From Pacificitalea manganoxidans (GTDB lineage: Bacteria; Pseudomonadota; Alphaproteobacteria; Rhodobacterales; Rhodobacteraceae): DNA of 64,000 nucleotides. Shown here in pieces: positions 1-8,557 of the stretch. Made by a program: the position numbers and the translations under genes. The stretch is taken from contig NZ_CP021404.1 in the NCBI RefSeq assembly GCF_002504165.1, positions 620,001 through 684,000 of the forward strand. The letters run 5' to 3'. A model generated the notes under the pieces. The model ran no database searches. It worked only from the letters and a program-made list of their open reading frames with translations, and was not told where the DNA came from. The stretch's first letter is position 1, and every line of letters starts with the position of its first letter.

Positions 1-71
1 AGGATCAGCAACTCGATCTGCCTGATCACGGCATCTGCGCGTTTCTCGGGGGCGATGGGCTCGAACGGCAT
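1..71 (-). CDS. GntR-family transcriptional regulator, N-terminal fragment (cut by window edge)
   Basis: Only the first 23 codons are present, read leftwards from an ATG at 69-71 and running off the window. They read MPFEPIAPEKRADAVIRQIE and continue with LLIL. This resembles the start of FadR/PdhR-type GntR regulators, where the helix before the winged helix-turn-helix typically reads 'SDxVVxQIExLIL'. A good Shine-Dalgarno (GGAG) lies 5 nt upstream on the minus strand. The regulated operon and effector cannot be told from this fragment. Confidence 0.6.
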   Translation of the reverse strand, partial: MPFEPIAPEKRADAVIRQIELLI

Positions 72-168
72 GATTTCTCCTGCGACGGTCGGATCGTTCT
101 AGACCGGTCCGCACGATTACGAAAGCGGGCGTATGATTGGCCGCGCGGCCGGGGGGGTGAAGACGACA

Positions 169-195
169 AAGGCCGCCGGGGGTGCCGGCGGCCTT
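169..195 (-). terminator. Rho-independent-like terminator after the OmpA lipoprotein gene
   Basis: Perfect inverted repeat with 11-bp arms (AAGGCCGCCGG at 169-179, CCGGCGGCCTT at 185-195) and a 5-nt loop. It begins 43 bp beyond the stop of the minus-strand OmpA gene and is followed on that strand by a short T/C-rich stretch. Confidence 0.6.
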
Positions 196-237
196 CTGGT
201 TCGTGAGTGGTCTGCAATCCGCCTTGCGGCGCGCCGC

Positions 238-909
238 TTACTGAGTCGGGCGGATGATGATCTCGACCCGGCGGTTCTGCGCGCGGCCATCGGGGGTCAG
301 GTTCGAGGCGATCGGCTGGTCTTCGCCGCGACCGATGACGCGAACCCGGCTGCCGGCAACGCCCGAACGGGTCAGGACCGATGCCACGGCCTGTGCGCGG
401 CGCTGGCTGAGCTGCTGGTTGTAGGCGGCTTCGCCGGTGTTGTCGGTGTGGCCCACAACATCCACGACGCTGTTGGGGTAGCGCTGCAGGCTAGAGGCAA
501 CGGCGCGCAGGTCATCCTGCAGATCGGCACGAACGGCGTAGCTGTCGGTGGCGAACAGGATGTTCTGCGGCATGGTCACGACGAGCGAGTCGCCGGTGTT
601 GACGATCTGGGTGCCGTTGGCGTCGAGCTGCGCGCGCAGTTCGGCTTCCTGGCGGTCAAGCTGTGCCCCGATGGCGGCACCAGCGCCTGCACCGACCAGC
701 GCGCCGATGGCGGCGCCGCGGCGGCGCTCTTCCTCGTCGTCGCCCACAGCCACACCGGCAGCAGCGCCGAGAACAGCGCCAGCCAGCGCGCCGTTGCGGG
801 TTTTGTCACGCTCGTAGGCAGGATCGCCGGTGCCATACATACCCGGGGCACAGGCGGAAAGGGTGAGCGCGCCGAGGGTCACGGCGGCGAGGGAATATTT
901 AAACGTCAT
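238..909 (-). CDS. OmpA-family outer membrane lipoprotein with glycine-zipper segment
   Basis: This 223-aa protein starts with a lipoprotein signal peptide (lipobox LSAC, acylated Cys20). Residues 43-85 are rich in Gly/Ala with GxxxG spacing (glycine-zipper, YMGG-like), followed by a short charged helix (DRQEAELRAQL). The C-terminal half (about 105-220) is a peptidoglycan-binding OmpA domain, with the diagnostic VVGHTDNTG...NQQLSQRRAQAV and GRGEDQPIASN...NRRVEI blocks. It resembles YiaD-type lipoproteins and should link the outer membrane to peptidoglycan. It is monocistronic, with its own terminator downstream. Confidence 0.9.
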   Translation of the reverse strand: MTFKYSLAAVTLGALTLSACAPGMYGTGDPAYERDKTRNGALAGAVLGAAAGVAVGDDEEERRRGAAIGALVGAGAGAAIGAQLDRQEAELRAQLDANGTQIVNTGDSLVVTMPQNILFATDSYAVRADLQDDLRAVASSLQRYPNSVVDVVGHTDNTGEAAYNQQLSQRRAQAVASVLTRSGVAGSRVRVIGRGEDQPIASNLTPDGRAQNRRVEIIIRPTQ

Positions 910-1075
910 CTGTCAGCCTCGTTGTCGAAGTTCATTCATCAACCGCTAAATACGGTGTCCGGTTCCGTTGCAAATTCACATTTTCAGGTGATGAGCGTGA
1001 ATTCGCCGTGGATGCCGGGCGGCACGGTGACACTGCACCGGGCCCCTGCCGTTCCCTTGCGCGGTTTAGAGGCTG

Positions 1076-1987
1076 TTATGCAATATCAGCGCCGGTTTCG
1101 GCCTCGAACCGGGCGGATTCCCATGCCAGCATCGCGCGCTTTACGGGCAGGCCCCAGTGATAGCCGCCAAGCCCGCCGGATTTGCGCATGGCCCGGTGAC
1201 AGGGAATCAGCCACGAAATCGGATTGCGCCCCACGGCGGTGCCGACAGCGCGCACCGCTTTGGGGGCGCCGATGGCCTCGGCGATGGTGCCGTAGGTGGT
1301 CACATGGCCCGAGGGAATCGCCATGAGCGCCTCCCAGACCTTGATCTGGAACGGCGCGCCAATGGCGTGAAGCGGTGCGCGTCCACCCGAAAACGCGGCC
1401 TCGACCCAAGGCGCGATGGCGTCTGGGTCGTCGACCACGCGGGCGGCGGGCCAGCGTCCGCACAGATCGGCGCGCGTGGCGCCCCGCCCGGCCTCCGCCG
1501 AAAAGCCCAAGCCGCACAGCCCCCGGTCACTGCCCAAGGCCAGCACCTCCCCGAATGGGCTGTCAAACCACCCGGCATGTAAGGTCAGGCCCGCACCGCC
1601 TGCGGCGTAATCGCCCGGTGTCATTGCCTCCCACCGCAAAAACAGATCGTGCAGTCGTCCACCGCCCGACAGCCCCAGTTCGCTTGCGGTTTCCAGTGTC
1701 GTGCAGCGGTCCCGCAGCAGGTAACGGGCCTGATCCAGCGTCAGGTATTGTTGGTAGCGTTTGGGGGAGACACCGACCCATTGGCTGAACACCCGTTGAA
1801 AATGGGCGGGGCTCATGCCGATCTGCGCCGACAGGTCATCCAGCGTCAAACCCGGCCCGCCCGCGTCGATGATGTCGAGCGCGCGTCGCATGACGCCATA
1901 ATGATAGGCCGACAGTGCGGGATCAGCCGTCTGTTGCTGGGCTGCATCGGCGGGCAGGGGCGTGGGGGTCGGGCGACCATCGGGCAT
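1076..1987 (-). CDS. Ada-like AraC regulator fused to methylated-DNA-protein cysteine methyltransferase
   Basis: The 303-aa protein has an AraC-type helix-turn-helix (about 35-125, including LDDLSAQIGMSPAHFQRVF) followed by an O6-alkylguanine-DNA alkyltransferase domain. The alkyltransferase active-site PCHR is at about 262-265 (acceptor Cys263), preceded by VGTAVGRNPISWLI. It repairs O6-methylguanine by irreversible methyl transfer to the cysteine. Unlike E. coli Ada, it lacks the N-terminal zinc domain that senses methylphosphotriesters, so it cannot be activated in the classical way. I chose the ATG at 1985-1987 because the open frame upstream of it encodes no domain and overlaps the divergent nth gene. 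The N-terminus remains uncertain. Confidence 0.85.
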   Translation of the reverse strand: MPDGRPTPTPLPADAAQQQTADPALSAYHYGVMRRALDIIDAGGPGLTLDDLSAQIGMSPAHFQRVFSQWVGVSPKRYQQYLTLDQARYLLRDRCTTLETASELGLSGGGRLHDLFLRWEAMTPGDYAAGGAGLTLHAGWFDSPFGEVLALGSDRGLCGLGFSAEAGRGATRADLCGRWPAARVVDDPDAIAPWVEAAFSGGRAPLHAIGAPFQIKVWEALMAIPSGHVTTYGTIAEAIGAPKAVRAVGTAVGRNPISWLIPCHRAMRKSGGLGGYHWGLPVKRAMLAWESARFEAETGADIA

Positions 1988-2121
1988 GGGGGCGATCCTG
2001 TGTCTGAACGCGTTGACGATACCGCAGTCCCCTAGCGCGGCGCGACCCGTTTCCTGCGGTTTGCACCGGTGCGAACCGGCGGGCGGCTTGTGCGCCCCGC
2101 AAACCCGTGCCAACAAGCCGC

Positions 2122-2766
2122 ATGACCCCGCAATTGCCCTATGCCGACATTGTCGAGATCTTCCGCCGCTTCCACGAGGCCGAGCCCGAGCCGAAAGGCG
2201 AGCTGGACCACGTCAACGCCTATACGCTTGTCGTGGCGGTGGCGCTGTCGGCGCAGGCGACGGATGCCGGGGTGAACCGTGCCACGCGCGAACTGTTCAA
2301 GATCGCCGACACCCCGGAAAAGATGCTGGAATTGGGCGAAGAAGGCCTGATCGAGCATATCAAGACCATCGGGCTCTACCGCAACAAGGCCAAGAACGTG
2401 ATCAAGCTGTCGCGCATTCTGGTCGAGGAACACGGCGGCGTCGTGCCTTCGAGCCGCGCGGCGCTTCAGGCGCTGCCGGGTGTGGGGCGCAAAACCGCGA
2501 ATGTGGTGCTCAACATGTGGTGGGGCTATCCAGCGCAGGCGGTCGATACCCATATTTTCCGTGTGGCCAACCGCACCGGGCTGGCACCGGGCCGCGATGT
2601 CGTCGCCGTCGAGCGCAACGTCGAGGATCAGGTGCCCGCCGAATACCAGCATCACGCCCATCACTGGCTGATCCTACATGGTCGATACCACTGCAAGGCG
2701 CGCAAGCCGCAATGCCCGACCTGCCTGATCCGCGACATCTGCCTATTCGAGGACAAGACCCAATGA
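2122..2766 (+). CDS. nth: endonuclease III (DNA glycosylase/AP lyase)
   Basis: The protein is 214 aa, the usual family length. It has a helix-hairpin-helix (LPGVGRKTANVV) with catalytic Lys124 and the following VDTHIFRVANR containing catalytic Asp142. A C-terminal [4Fe-4S] motif C-x6-C-x2-C-x5-C is formed by Cys191, 198, 201 and 207. It removes oxidised pyrimidines in base excision repair. A GTG at 2107 is an alternative start 5 codons upstream; the ATG at 2122 fits the family N-terminus better. The stop overlaps the next start (ATGA), so nth and the kinase are translationally coupled. Confidence 0.95.
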   Translation: MTPQLPYADIVEIFRRFHEAEPEPKGELDHVNAYTLVVAVALSAQATDAGVNRATRELFKIADTPEKMLELGEEGLIEHIKTIGLYRNKAKNVIKLSRILVEEHGGVVPSSRAALQALPGVGRKTANVVLNMWWGYPAQAVDTHIFRVANRTGLAPGRDVVAVERNVEDQVPAEYQHHAHHWLILHGRYHCKARKPQCPTCLIRDICLFEDKTQ

Positions 2767-3752
2767 GTGACAAGACCTACCGCGTCGTCGGCATCGGCAA
2801 TGCCATCGTCGATGTGCTGACCCAGTGTGACGACAGCTTTCTGGACCTGATGGGTATCCAGAAAGGGATCATGCAACTGGTCGAGCGCGAGCGCGGCGAA
2901 ATGCTGTATGGCGCGATGACGGAGCGGCGTCAGGCCGCGGGCGGCTCGGTCGCCAACACGCTGGCCGGTCTGGGCAATCTGGGTCTGAAAACCGGCTTTA
3001 TCGGGCGGGTGGCCGACGACGCGCTAGGGCAGTTCTACGCCAAAAGCATGAACGAGGGCGGCACCGATTTCGTCAACGCGCCGGTCGCATCTGCCGAACT
3101 GCCGACCTCGCGCTCGATGATCTTCGTCTCTGGCGATGGCGAGCGGTCGATGAACACCTATCTGGGCATTTCCGCCGATCTGGGGCCCGATGACGTGACC
3201 GATGCGGTCGCCGGCGGCACGGAGATCCTGTTCCTCGAGGGCTATCTCTACGACAAACCGCAGGGGAAAGCCGCGTTCGAGCGAGCGGCTGCGGTCTGCC
3301 GCGCGGCAGGCGGGCAGGCGGGCATCGCCCTGTCCGACCCCTTCTGCGCCACGCGCCACCGCGAGGATTTCCAGCGTTTGGTGGGGGAGCTGGATTACGT
3401 CATCGGCAACGGGCACGAATGGGCCGCGCTCTATGACTGCGATCTGGAAACCGCGCTGAACCGCGCGGCGAAGGACACCCGGCTGGCGGTCTGCACCCGG
3501 TCCGGCGACGACGTGCTGCTGATCCGGGGGGAGGAACGGATTTCCGTGCCCGTCACCCGTCAAGTGCCCGTCGATGCGACCGGCGCGGGCGATCAGTTCG
3601 CGGCAGGGTTCCTTTACGGGCTGGCCACCGGGCAGCCTCTGGCCACCTGCGGGCGCATGGGCTGCGTCGCCGCCACCGAGGTGATCGGCCATTTCGGCGC
3701 GCGCCCTGAGACCAGCCTTGCGGATCTGTTTCGCGCCGAAGGTCTTATCTGA
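2763..3752 (+). CDS. PfkB-family carbohydrate kinase, adenosine kinase-like
   Basis: This 329-aa protein opens with VVGIGNAIVDVL and carries the N-terminal PfkB signature (GGSVANTLAGLGNLG). The C-terminal signature is DATGAGDQFAAGFLYG, in which the second Asp is the catalytic base and GAGD forms the anion hole. Its overall pattern, including ERSMNTYLGIS, matches the adenosine kinase/sugar kinase branch common next to nth in Rhodobacteraceae. The likely role is purine nucleoside or sugar phosphorylation; the exact substrate is inferred. The start overlaps the nth stop by 4 bp. Confidence 0.85.
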   Translation: MSDKTYRVVGIGNAIVDVLTQCDDSFLDLMGIQKGIMQLVERERGEMLYGAMTERRQAAGGSVANTLAGLGNLGLKTGFIGRVADDALGQFYAKSMNEGGTDFVNAPVASAELPTSRSMIFVSGDGERSMNTYLGISADLGPDDVTDAVAGGTEILFLEGYLYDKPQGKAAFERAAAVCRAAGGQAGIALSDPFCATRHREDFQRLVGELDYVIGNGHEWAALYDCDLETALNRAAKDTRLAVCTRSGDDVLLIRGEERISVPVTRQVPVDATGAGDQFAAGFLYGLATGQPLATCGRMGCVAATEVIGHFGARPETSLADLFRAEGLI

Positions 3753-3778
3753 ACCGACAGCGGACCGGGGCCGCGGGA

Positions 3779-4009
3779 TCAATCGATCTCGCGCGCCTCG
3801 TCCACGAGCATCACGGGGATGCCGTTGCGGATCGGGTAGGCCAGATGCGCGGCGCGGGAAATCAGCTCCTGCGCGTCGGCATCATAGATCAGCACTTGCT
3901 GCGTGCGCGGGCAGACGAGGCTTTCCAGCATACGGCGGTCGAATTTCGGCACGCCATCGGGATGATGCTCCGGGGAGGGGCTGGGGCCCGCTGCGTCGTG
4001 GTCGTTCAT
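3779..4009 (-). CDS. Trm112-family small zinc-ribbon-like protein
   Basis: A 76-aa protein with the Trm112/UPF0434 core [16 protein letters not shown]...[20 protein letters not shown] at residues 23-70. Bacterial members often keep only part of the cysteine set; here a single Cys is visible in the LVCP motif. In eukaryotes and archaea Trm112 activates methyltransferases, but the bacterial role is not established. The start overlaps the stop of the upstream Lon-N gene by 4 bp (ATGA), so the two are cotranscribed. It converges on the kinase gene, with 26 bp between the stops. Confidence 0.85.
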   Translation of the reverse strand: MNDHDAAGPSPSPEHHPDGVPKFDRRMLESLVCPRTQQVLIYDADAQELISRAAHLAYPIRNGIPVMLVDEAREID

Positions 4010-4647
4010 TGCAGTCTTTCCTCATCACCGCCCCGCAGGGCAAACTCCAACAGGGTAATCAGCGTCTCGCGACGTGTCACCAGGTCGGGGGCCTCCAGCA
4101 GTGCCTGTTTGTCTTCCACATCGAAGGGGCACAGCATCGAGATGGAGTTGATCAGCAACTCCTCGTCGGCCTCGTGCAGGCTGTCCCAGTCGGTGTTGAG
4201 CTCCTGCGCCGCAAAATAGCGCCCGAGCAGGCCAAGGAAAGCGTCGCGATCCAAGTCGGGGTCATGCTCCGTCCGGCCCAGATCGCGGTCGAACCCGGCC
4301 CAATCTGCATCGGCCTTCAGATAGGGGGCGAAGCCTTCGACCTCGCGCAGCATGCGAAATCGCGAAATGCCGCTCAGCGTAATCATATAGCGGCCATCTT
4401 CGGTTTCGGAAAACCCGGTGACGCGCCCGGCGCAGCCGATCCGGTGCAGGCGGTTTTTCCGGCCCTCCGGGGTCTGGAGGGGCTGCACCATGCCGATCAG
4501 CCGGTGGCTGGTTTTCAGCGTGTCGTCGAGCATGGCCAGATAGCGCGGCTCGAAAATATGCAACGGCAGCCGCGCGCGCGGCAAAAGCAGCGCACCGGGA
4601 AGGGGAAAGACCGGGATCGACGCCGGCAGGTCAGCAGCGGAAAACAT
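4006..4647 (-). CDS. LON peptidase substrate-binding-domain protein (standalone Lon-N)
   Basis: A 213-aa protein consisting of a LON substrate-binding (PUA-like) domain, with [26 protein letters not shown] near the N-terminus and GCAGRVTGF...[17 protein letters not shown] in the middle. There is no AAA+ or protease domain. Such standalone proteins are widespread in Alphaproteobacteria and their function is unknown. It is the first gene of a two-gene unit with the Trm112-like gene. The cnoX gene lies 61 bp upstream on the same strand, so all three could form one operon. Confidence 0.88.
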   Translation of the reverse strand: MFSAADLPASIPVFPLPGALLLPRARLPLHIFEPRYLAMLDDTLKTSHRLIGMVQPLQTPEGRKNRLHRIGCAGRVTGFSETEDGRYMITLSGISRFRMLREVEGFAPYLKADADWAGFDRDLGRTEHDPDLDRDAFLGLLGRYFAAQELNTDWDSLHEADEELLINSISMLCPFDVEDKQALLEAPDLVTRRETLITLLEFALRGGDEERLQ

Positions 4648-4708
4648 GAGGCAGAACTAGCCCGCCCCCCACGCACGACAACGGCGCAGGAGGCGGGTTG
4701 CGTCAGGT

Positions 4709-5629
4709 TCAGACGAAGATCATCGAGGACAGCTTCCGCCGTCCCTTCAGAACAACCGGATCCTGCGGTTTGAGCGCGTCGAAAATGGTGAAAAGCTGGG
4801 TCTTCGCGGCGGCATCGTTCCACTCGCGATCCCGGCGGAACACCTCCAGCAACTGATCCACGGCCTCTTCGACCTGACCGTTGGCATGGAGCGCCTGTGC
4901 GTAGTCGTACCGCGCCTGCAAATCGGCAGGATCGGCGTCGACGCGGGCCTGAAGCTCGGCCGTGGGACCGGCGTTCTCGGCCTGACGCAGCAGGGCGATT
5001 TGGGCGCGCGCTGCTTCGACATCGGCACTGCCGGAAATCGCGGCCGGGGCGTCCTGCACCAATGCCTCGGCTTGCTCGATCTGACCTTGTGCCAGATGGG
5101 CGCGGATCAGACCGCCATAGGCGGCGGCATTGGCGGGATCTTCTTCGAGGATCGCGGCAAAGGTTTCAGCGGCGTCGGCGGCTTCGCCTTCGGCCAGCAT
5201 CGCCTCGGCGGCTTCGATCGCGTCGGCCAGACCGCCGTCACCGGCCAGCGCGGCGACACGCTCGACAAAGGCCGTGATCTCCCCCGGGGACACCGCGCCC
5301 TGAAACCCATCGACGGGCTGACCCTGATGGAAGGCATAGACGGTCGGGATAGATTGGATGCGCAGTTGGGCCGCGACCTGCTGGTTTTGGTCCACGTCGA
5401 TTTTGACCATGCGGACCTTGCCCTTGGCGGCGGTGACCGCCGCTTCGAGCGCGGGGCCCAGCGTCTTGCACGGGCCGCACCACGGGGCCCAGAAATCGAC
5501 GATGACGGGCACCTCCTGCGACGCTTCGACCACATCGGCCATGAAGGTCGCTTCGGTGCCGTCCTTGATCAGGTCGGTCTGCGCGCCGCCGGGGGCGGAC
5601 GCGGCGGGGCTTTGGCCGAATTCCAGCAT
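4709..5629 (-). CDS. CnoX (YbbN)-type thioredoxin-TPR chaperone
   Basis: This 306-aa protein has an N-terminal thioredoxin fold (residues 25-125) with active site WCGPCKTLGP, so both redox cysteines are present, unlike E. coli CnoX. TPR-like helices follow to the C-terminus (AAETFAAILEEDPANAAAYGGLIRAHL, later DYAQALHANGQVEEAVDQLLEVF). The family protects proteins under bleach or oxidative stress and works with GroEL. The retained CxxC suggests it may also act as a thiol reductase. Confidence 0.9.
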   Translation of the reverse strand: MLEFGQSPAASAPGGAQTDLIKDGTEATFMADVVEASQEVPVIVDFWAPWCGPCKTLGPALEAAVTAAKGKVRMVKIDVDQNQQVAAQLRIQSIPTVYAFHQGQPVDGFQGAVSPGEITAFVERVAALAGDGGLADAIEAAEAMLAEGEAADAAETFAAILEEDPANAAAYGGLIRAHLAQGQIEQAEALVQDAPAAISGSADVEAARAQIALLRQAENAGPTAELQARVDADPADLQARYDYAQALHANGQVEEAVDQLLEVFRRDREWNDAAAKTQLFTIFDALKPQDPVVLKGRRKLSSMIFV

Positions 5630-5738
5630 CAGAAAGGCTCCATCGGATAGCTGTCAGTTGCCTACGGTAGATGGAGTAAACATGCCAACGTTGCAAGGCA
5701 TGGCCCCATCCCTGCGGACCGGGCCCCTCGTGCGGAGG

Positions 5739-6527
5739 TTACAGGTCGAAACTGGCAAAGACCGGCGCGTGATCCGACGGCTTCTCCCATCCGCGCGCGG
5801 GGCGCAGCACCCGGCTCGAATGGCCCGCCGCCGCGATGTCGCGTGTGGCCCAGATATGATCGAGCCGGCGTCCCTTATCCGCCGCGTCCCAGTCCTTTGC
5901 CCTGTAGGACCACCAGCTGTAAAGCTGCCCTTGCGGGATGTCCTGACGGGTGATGTCGACCCACGCGCCCGCATCCTGAACCTGCCCCAGATGCTCCACC
6001 TCGGTCGGCGTGTGGCTGACGATCTTCAGCAATTGCTTGTGGGACCAGACGTCATCTTCGCGCGGGGCGATGTTCAGATCCCCCACCAGGATAGCTTTCT
6101 CCGGCGGGGTGGCGTGAAACCAATCTCGCATTTCGGTCAGGTAATCGAGCTTCTGACCGAATTTGACGTTCACCTCGCGGTCGGGGACATCGCCACCGGC
6201 GGGGACGTAGAAATTATGGATGGTAACGCCGTTTTCCAGCCGCCCGGCGACGTGGCGGGCATGTCCCAGCGCGGCGAAGTCCTGCTCCCCGGCATCCTCC
6301 ATCGGCAGCTTCGACAGGATGGCGACGCCGTTGTAGCCCTTCTGCCCGCGCGCGATCATGTAGTCATAGCCGAGCGCCCGAAACACATCATGGGGGATCT
6401 TTTCGACGGGGCTTTTGCATTCCTGCAGGCACAGCACATCGGGAAGTTCCTCGCGCAGGAGCCGCGCGACCAGTTCGGCCCGCAGCCGGACGGAGTTGAT
6501 GTTCCAGGTGGCGAGTGAAAAGGCCAT
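5739..6527 (-). CDS. xth: exodeoxyribonuclease III
   Basis: A 262-aa endonuclease/exonuclease/phosphatase-fold protein. Recognisable motifs in order are ATWNINSVRLR, LCLQECKSP (metal-binding Glu), FYVPAGGD, ILVGDLNIAPREDDVW (Asp/Asn of the active site) and the C-terminal SDHAPVFASFDL (catalytic Asp-His). It acts as an AP endonuclease and 3'-5' exonuclease in base excision repair. Together with nth and the Ada-like gene, it makes this end of the window rich in base repair functions. Confidence 0.94.
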   Translation of the reverse strand: MAFSLATWNINSVRLRAELVARLLREELPDVLCLQECKSPVEKIPHDVFRALGYDYMIARGQKGYNGVAILSKLPMEDAGEQDFAALGHARHVAGRLENGVTIHNFYVPAGGDVPDREVNVKFGQKLDYLTEMRDWFHATPPEKAILVGDLNIAPREDDVWSHKQLLKIVSHTPTEVEHLGQVQDAGAWVDITRQDIPQGQLYSWWSYRAKDWDAADKGRRLDHIWATRDIAAAGHSSRVLRPARGWEKPSDHAPVFASFDL

Positions 6528-6644
6528 GTGCCGTGCGCTCCTTCGATCATGGAGCCTTGGCCTTGCCCTGTGTGGCCGCTCGGATCAAGGGCGAATGGGG
6601 GCGGATAGGCTGGGGTTCGGGGCGGATGGGGCAGCCCCAAATAT

Positions 6645-6676
6645 GGAAAACGGCCGCCCCTCCCAAGGCGACCGTT
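6645..6676 (-). terminator. terminator downstream of csbD
   Basis: On the minus strand a 10-bp stem (arms at 6667-6676 and 6649-6658, one G-U pair) with an 8-nt loop is followed directly by TTTTCC. It lies about 47 bp after the CsbD-family stop codon. Confidence 0.7.
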
Positions 6677-6722
6677 CCCGGTGAAGCAGCGGATAGCGGC
6701 TCCGCAAGGCAGATTGCGGCGC

Positions 6723-6923
6723 TCAGCTATGGCGCTCCAGCCACTGGTCTACGGACCGTTGCGCTTCTTCGCGGGTCTGGCCGTAGCGTTCTTGAATGAT
6801 GCCTTCCAACTGCTCGCGGTTGCCCGCGGCCCGGTCAAGGTCATCATCGGTCAGCTCACCCCACTGTTCGCGGGCTTTGCCTTTCATCTGTTTCCAGTTG
6901 CCTTCGACGGTATCCCAATTCAT
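6723..6923 (-). CDS. CsbD-family stress protein
   Basis: A 66-aa protein matching the CsbD family end to end: MNWDTVEGNWKQMKGK followed by EQWGELTDDDLDRAAGNREQ and an amphipathic C-terminal helix. The family is small, hydrophilic and often induced by general stress, and its molecular role is unknown. A strong Shine-Dalgarno (GAGGAG) precedes the ATG. It lies just downstream of a DUF1328 gene on the same strand, a pairing typical of stress-induced genes in Proteobacteria. Confidence 0.92.
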   Translation of the reverse strand: MNWDTVEGNWKQMKGKAREQWGELTDDDLDRAAGNREQLEGIIQERYGQTREEAQRSVDQWLERHS

Positions 6924-6957
6924 CGGAATAACTCCTCTTGGTTGTGTGAAGGGTCTC

Positions 6958-6990
6958 GCGCTCCGGCGTCACAGCGGACAACCGGAGCGC
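6958..6990 (-). terminator. hairpin between the DUF1328 and csbD genes
   Basis: Perfect 9-bp inverted repeat, GCGCTCCGG at 6958-6966 and CCGGAGCGC at 6982-6990, with a 15-nt loop. It sits downstream of the minus-strand DUF1328 stop (7033). There is no clear U-tract, so it could be a partial terminator or an mRNA-stabilising stem before csbD. Confidence 0.45.
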
Positions 6991-7032
6991 GGTCATGTGG
7001 TGCAGCCTTGTCAGGCGGCGCGTTCAATCAGG

Positions 7033-7206
7033 TCAGACCGAGGGCCTGCCGCGCACGAATTTCGCAATCAGCGCGACCACGAAAAGGACAAGGAAAACAA
7101 CGAACAGGATCTGCGCGATGCCTGCCGAAGCGGATGCGATCCCACCAAAGCCGAGCACGCCGGCGATGATGGCGATAACGAGGAACGTAAGAGCCCAACC
7201 GAGCAT
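7033..7206 (-). CDS. DUF1328 small membrane protein
   Basis: A 57-aa protein made almost entirely of two transmembrane helices: [20 protein letters not shown], then a short [12 protein letters not shown] linker and [19 protein letters not shown]. It ends in RGRPSV. This is the typical DUF1328/YtjA pattern. The ATG at 7204-7206 is preceded by an excellent Shine-Dalgarno (GGAGGTTACC), which fixes the start. The family is associated with stress responses but has no defined function. Confidence 0.92.
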   Translation of the reverse strand: MLGWALTFLVIAIIAGVLGFGGIASASAGIAQILFVVFLVLFVVALIAKFVRGRPSV

Positions 7207-7435
7207 GGTAACCTCCTGTGAGTGTCTGTTTTCACAACTCGGACGGGACGCGAAGGTTCCGTGGGGGGAGCGTGATTGCGCACTCGGCGAAGGTGGGTTT
7301 GCCCGGGGGGCCGTCAGCCCACGCGCGGTGTGTGACGACCCGCGCGCAAGGTCCGCAGACCGGGCAGGCGGGGTGTCATACTGTGGCGGCATTGCGCAGG
7401 GCAGGGGGTGCTGTCAGCATCGCCCGCCCAATCGA

Positions 7436-7460
7436 AAGGGGCCGATGCGGGCGGCCCCTT
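7436..7460 (-). terminator. terminator overlapping the stop codon of the 2-hydroxyacid dehydrogenase
   Basis: Perfect 9-bp arms (AAGGGGCCG at 7436-7444, CGGCCCCTT at 7452-7460) with a 7-nt loop. On the minus strand the stem begins inside the TAA stop and is followed by TCGATT. I see no gene in the rest of the stretch between 7207 and 7435. Confidence 0.6.
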
Positions 7461-8445
7461 ACAGCATCGACGGCACGACCAGATCGGGCGGGCGATGCCC
7501 ATCGGCAAAGGTCTTGATGTTGATGATCACCTTCTCGCCCATCTCCAGCCGCCCTTCGACGGTGGCGGACCCCATATGCGGCAGCAAAACGACGTTCGGC
7601 AGTTCGCGCAGGCGGGGGTTCACCTCGGTCCCGTGTTCGTAGACATCGAGCCCGGCCCCGGCCAGTTCCCCGGCGCGCAGTTGGCGGGTCAGGGCGTTTT
7701 CGTCGATCACCTCGCCCCGCGACGTGTTTACGATGACGGCGCCGGGCTTCATCAGCTTCAGCCGCCGGGCGTTCATCAGGTGGAAGGTAGACGGCGTATG
7801 CGGGCAATTGATCGACACCACGTCCATCCGGCTCACCATCTGATCGAGGCTTTCCCAATAGGTCGCTTCCAGCGGCTGCTCGATTTCGGGGCGGAGCCGC
7901 TGTCGGTTGTGGTAATGCACCTGCATTCCGAAGGCCCGTGCGCGTCGGGCCGTGGCCTGCCCGATCCGCCCCATGCCCAGAATGCCCAGACGCCGTCCGC
8001 CGACCCGTCCGCCCAGAAATGCGGTCGGCGCCCAGCCGCCCCATTGCCCCGATTGCATGACAGCCAGCCCTTCGGGGATGCGCCGGGTGACGCCGAGGAT
8101 CAGCGCCATGGTCATGTCGGCGGTGTCCTCCACCGTGACGCCGGGGGTGTTCGAGACCAGAATGCCGCGCTGCCGGGCGGTGGCCACATCCACATTGTCG
8201 ACCCCGGAGCCGTAGTTGGCGATCAGTTTCAGCCGGTCCCCCGCCTGTCCGATCAGCCCGGCATCGATCTGGTCGGTGATCGTGGGCACCAACACATCGG
8301 CCCGGCGCATGGCGGCGACCAGTTCCTCGCGGCTCATGCGGGCGTCATCGTCGCGCAGTTCGACGTCGAACAGCTCCTTCATCCGGGTCTCGACCGCGTC
8401 GGGCAACCGTCGCGTGACGACAACACTCAGGCGCTGGGCTGGCAT
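7459..8445 (-). CDS. D-2-hydroxyacid dehydrogenase (glyoxylate/hydroxypyruvate reductase-like)
   Basis: A 328-aa member of the D-isomer 2-hydroxyacid dehydrogenase family. It has the NAD(P)-binding Rossmann motif GILGMGRIGQATARRARAFGM and the catalytic Arg in NTSRGEVIDENAL. The catalytic Glu lies around GLDVYEHGTEVNPRL and the His in VVLLPHMGSAT. It reduces 2-oxoacids such as glyoxylate or hydroxypyruvate, or oxidises the corresponding D-hydroxyacid. The start at 8443-8445 is supported by a strong GAGGAGG ribosome binding site, and the longer upstream frame is not conserved-looking. It diverges from the SH3 protein gene. Confidence 0.88.
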   Translation of the reverse strand: MPAQRLSVVVTRRLPDAVETRMKELFDVELRDDDARMSREELVAAMRRADVLVPTITDQIDAGLIGQAGDRLKLIANYGSGVDNVDVATARQRGILVSNTPGVTVEDTADMTMALILGVTRRIPEGLAVMQSGQWGGWAPTAFLGGRVGGRRLGILGMGRIGQATARRARAFGMQVHYHNRQRLRPEIEQPLEATYWESLDQMVSRMDVVSINCPHTPSTFHLMNARRLKLMKPGAVIVNTSRGEVIDENALTRQLRAGELAGAGLDVYEHGTEVNPRLRELPNVVLLPHMGSATVEGRLEMGEKVIINIKTFADGHRPPDLVVPSML

Positions 8446-8557
8446 GGCGAACCTCCTCGGGCTTGTCCGGTCTTGCTTTGCGGTGGCAGATTGCTGGCAA
8501 ACGGCGGGCAGCACAAGCGGCGGCACCGTGGAAAACCTTGAGAAAGAGCGGTTTGGC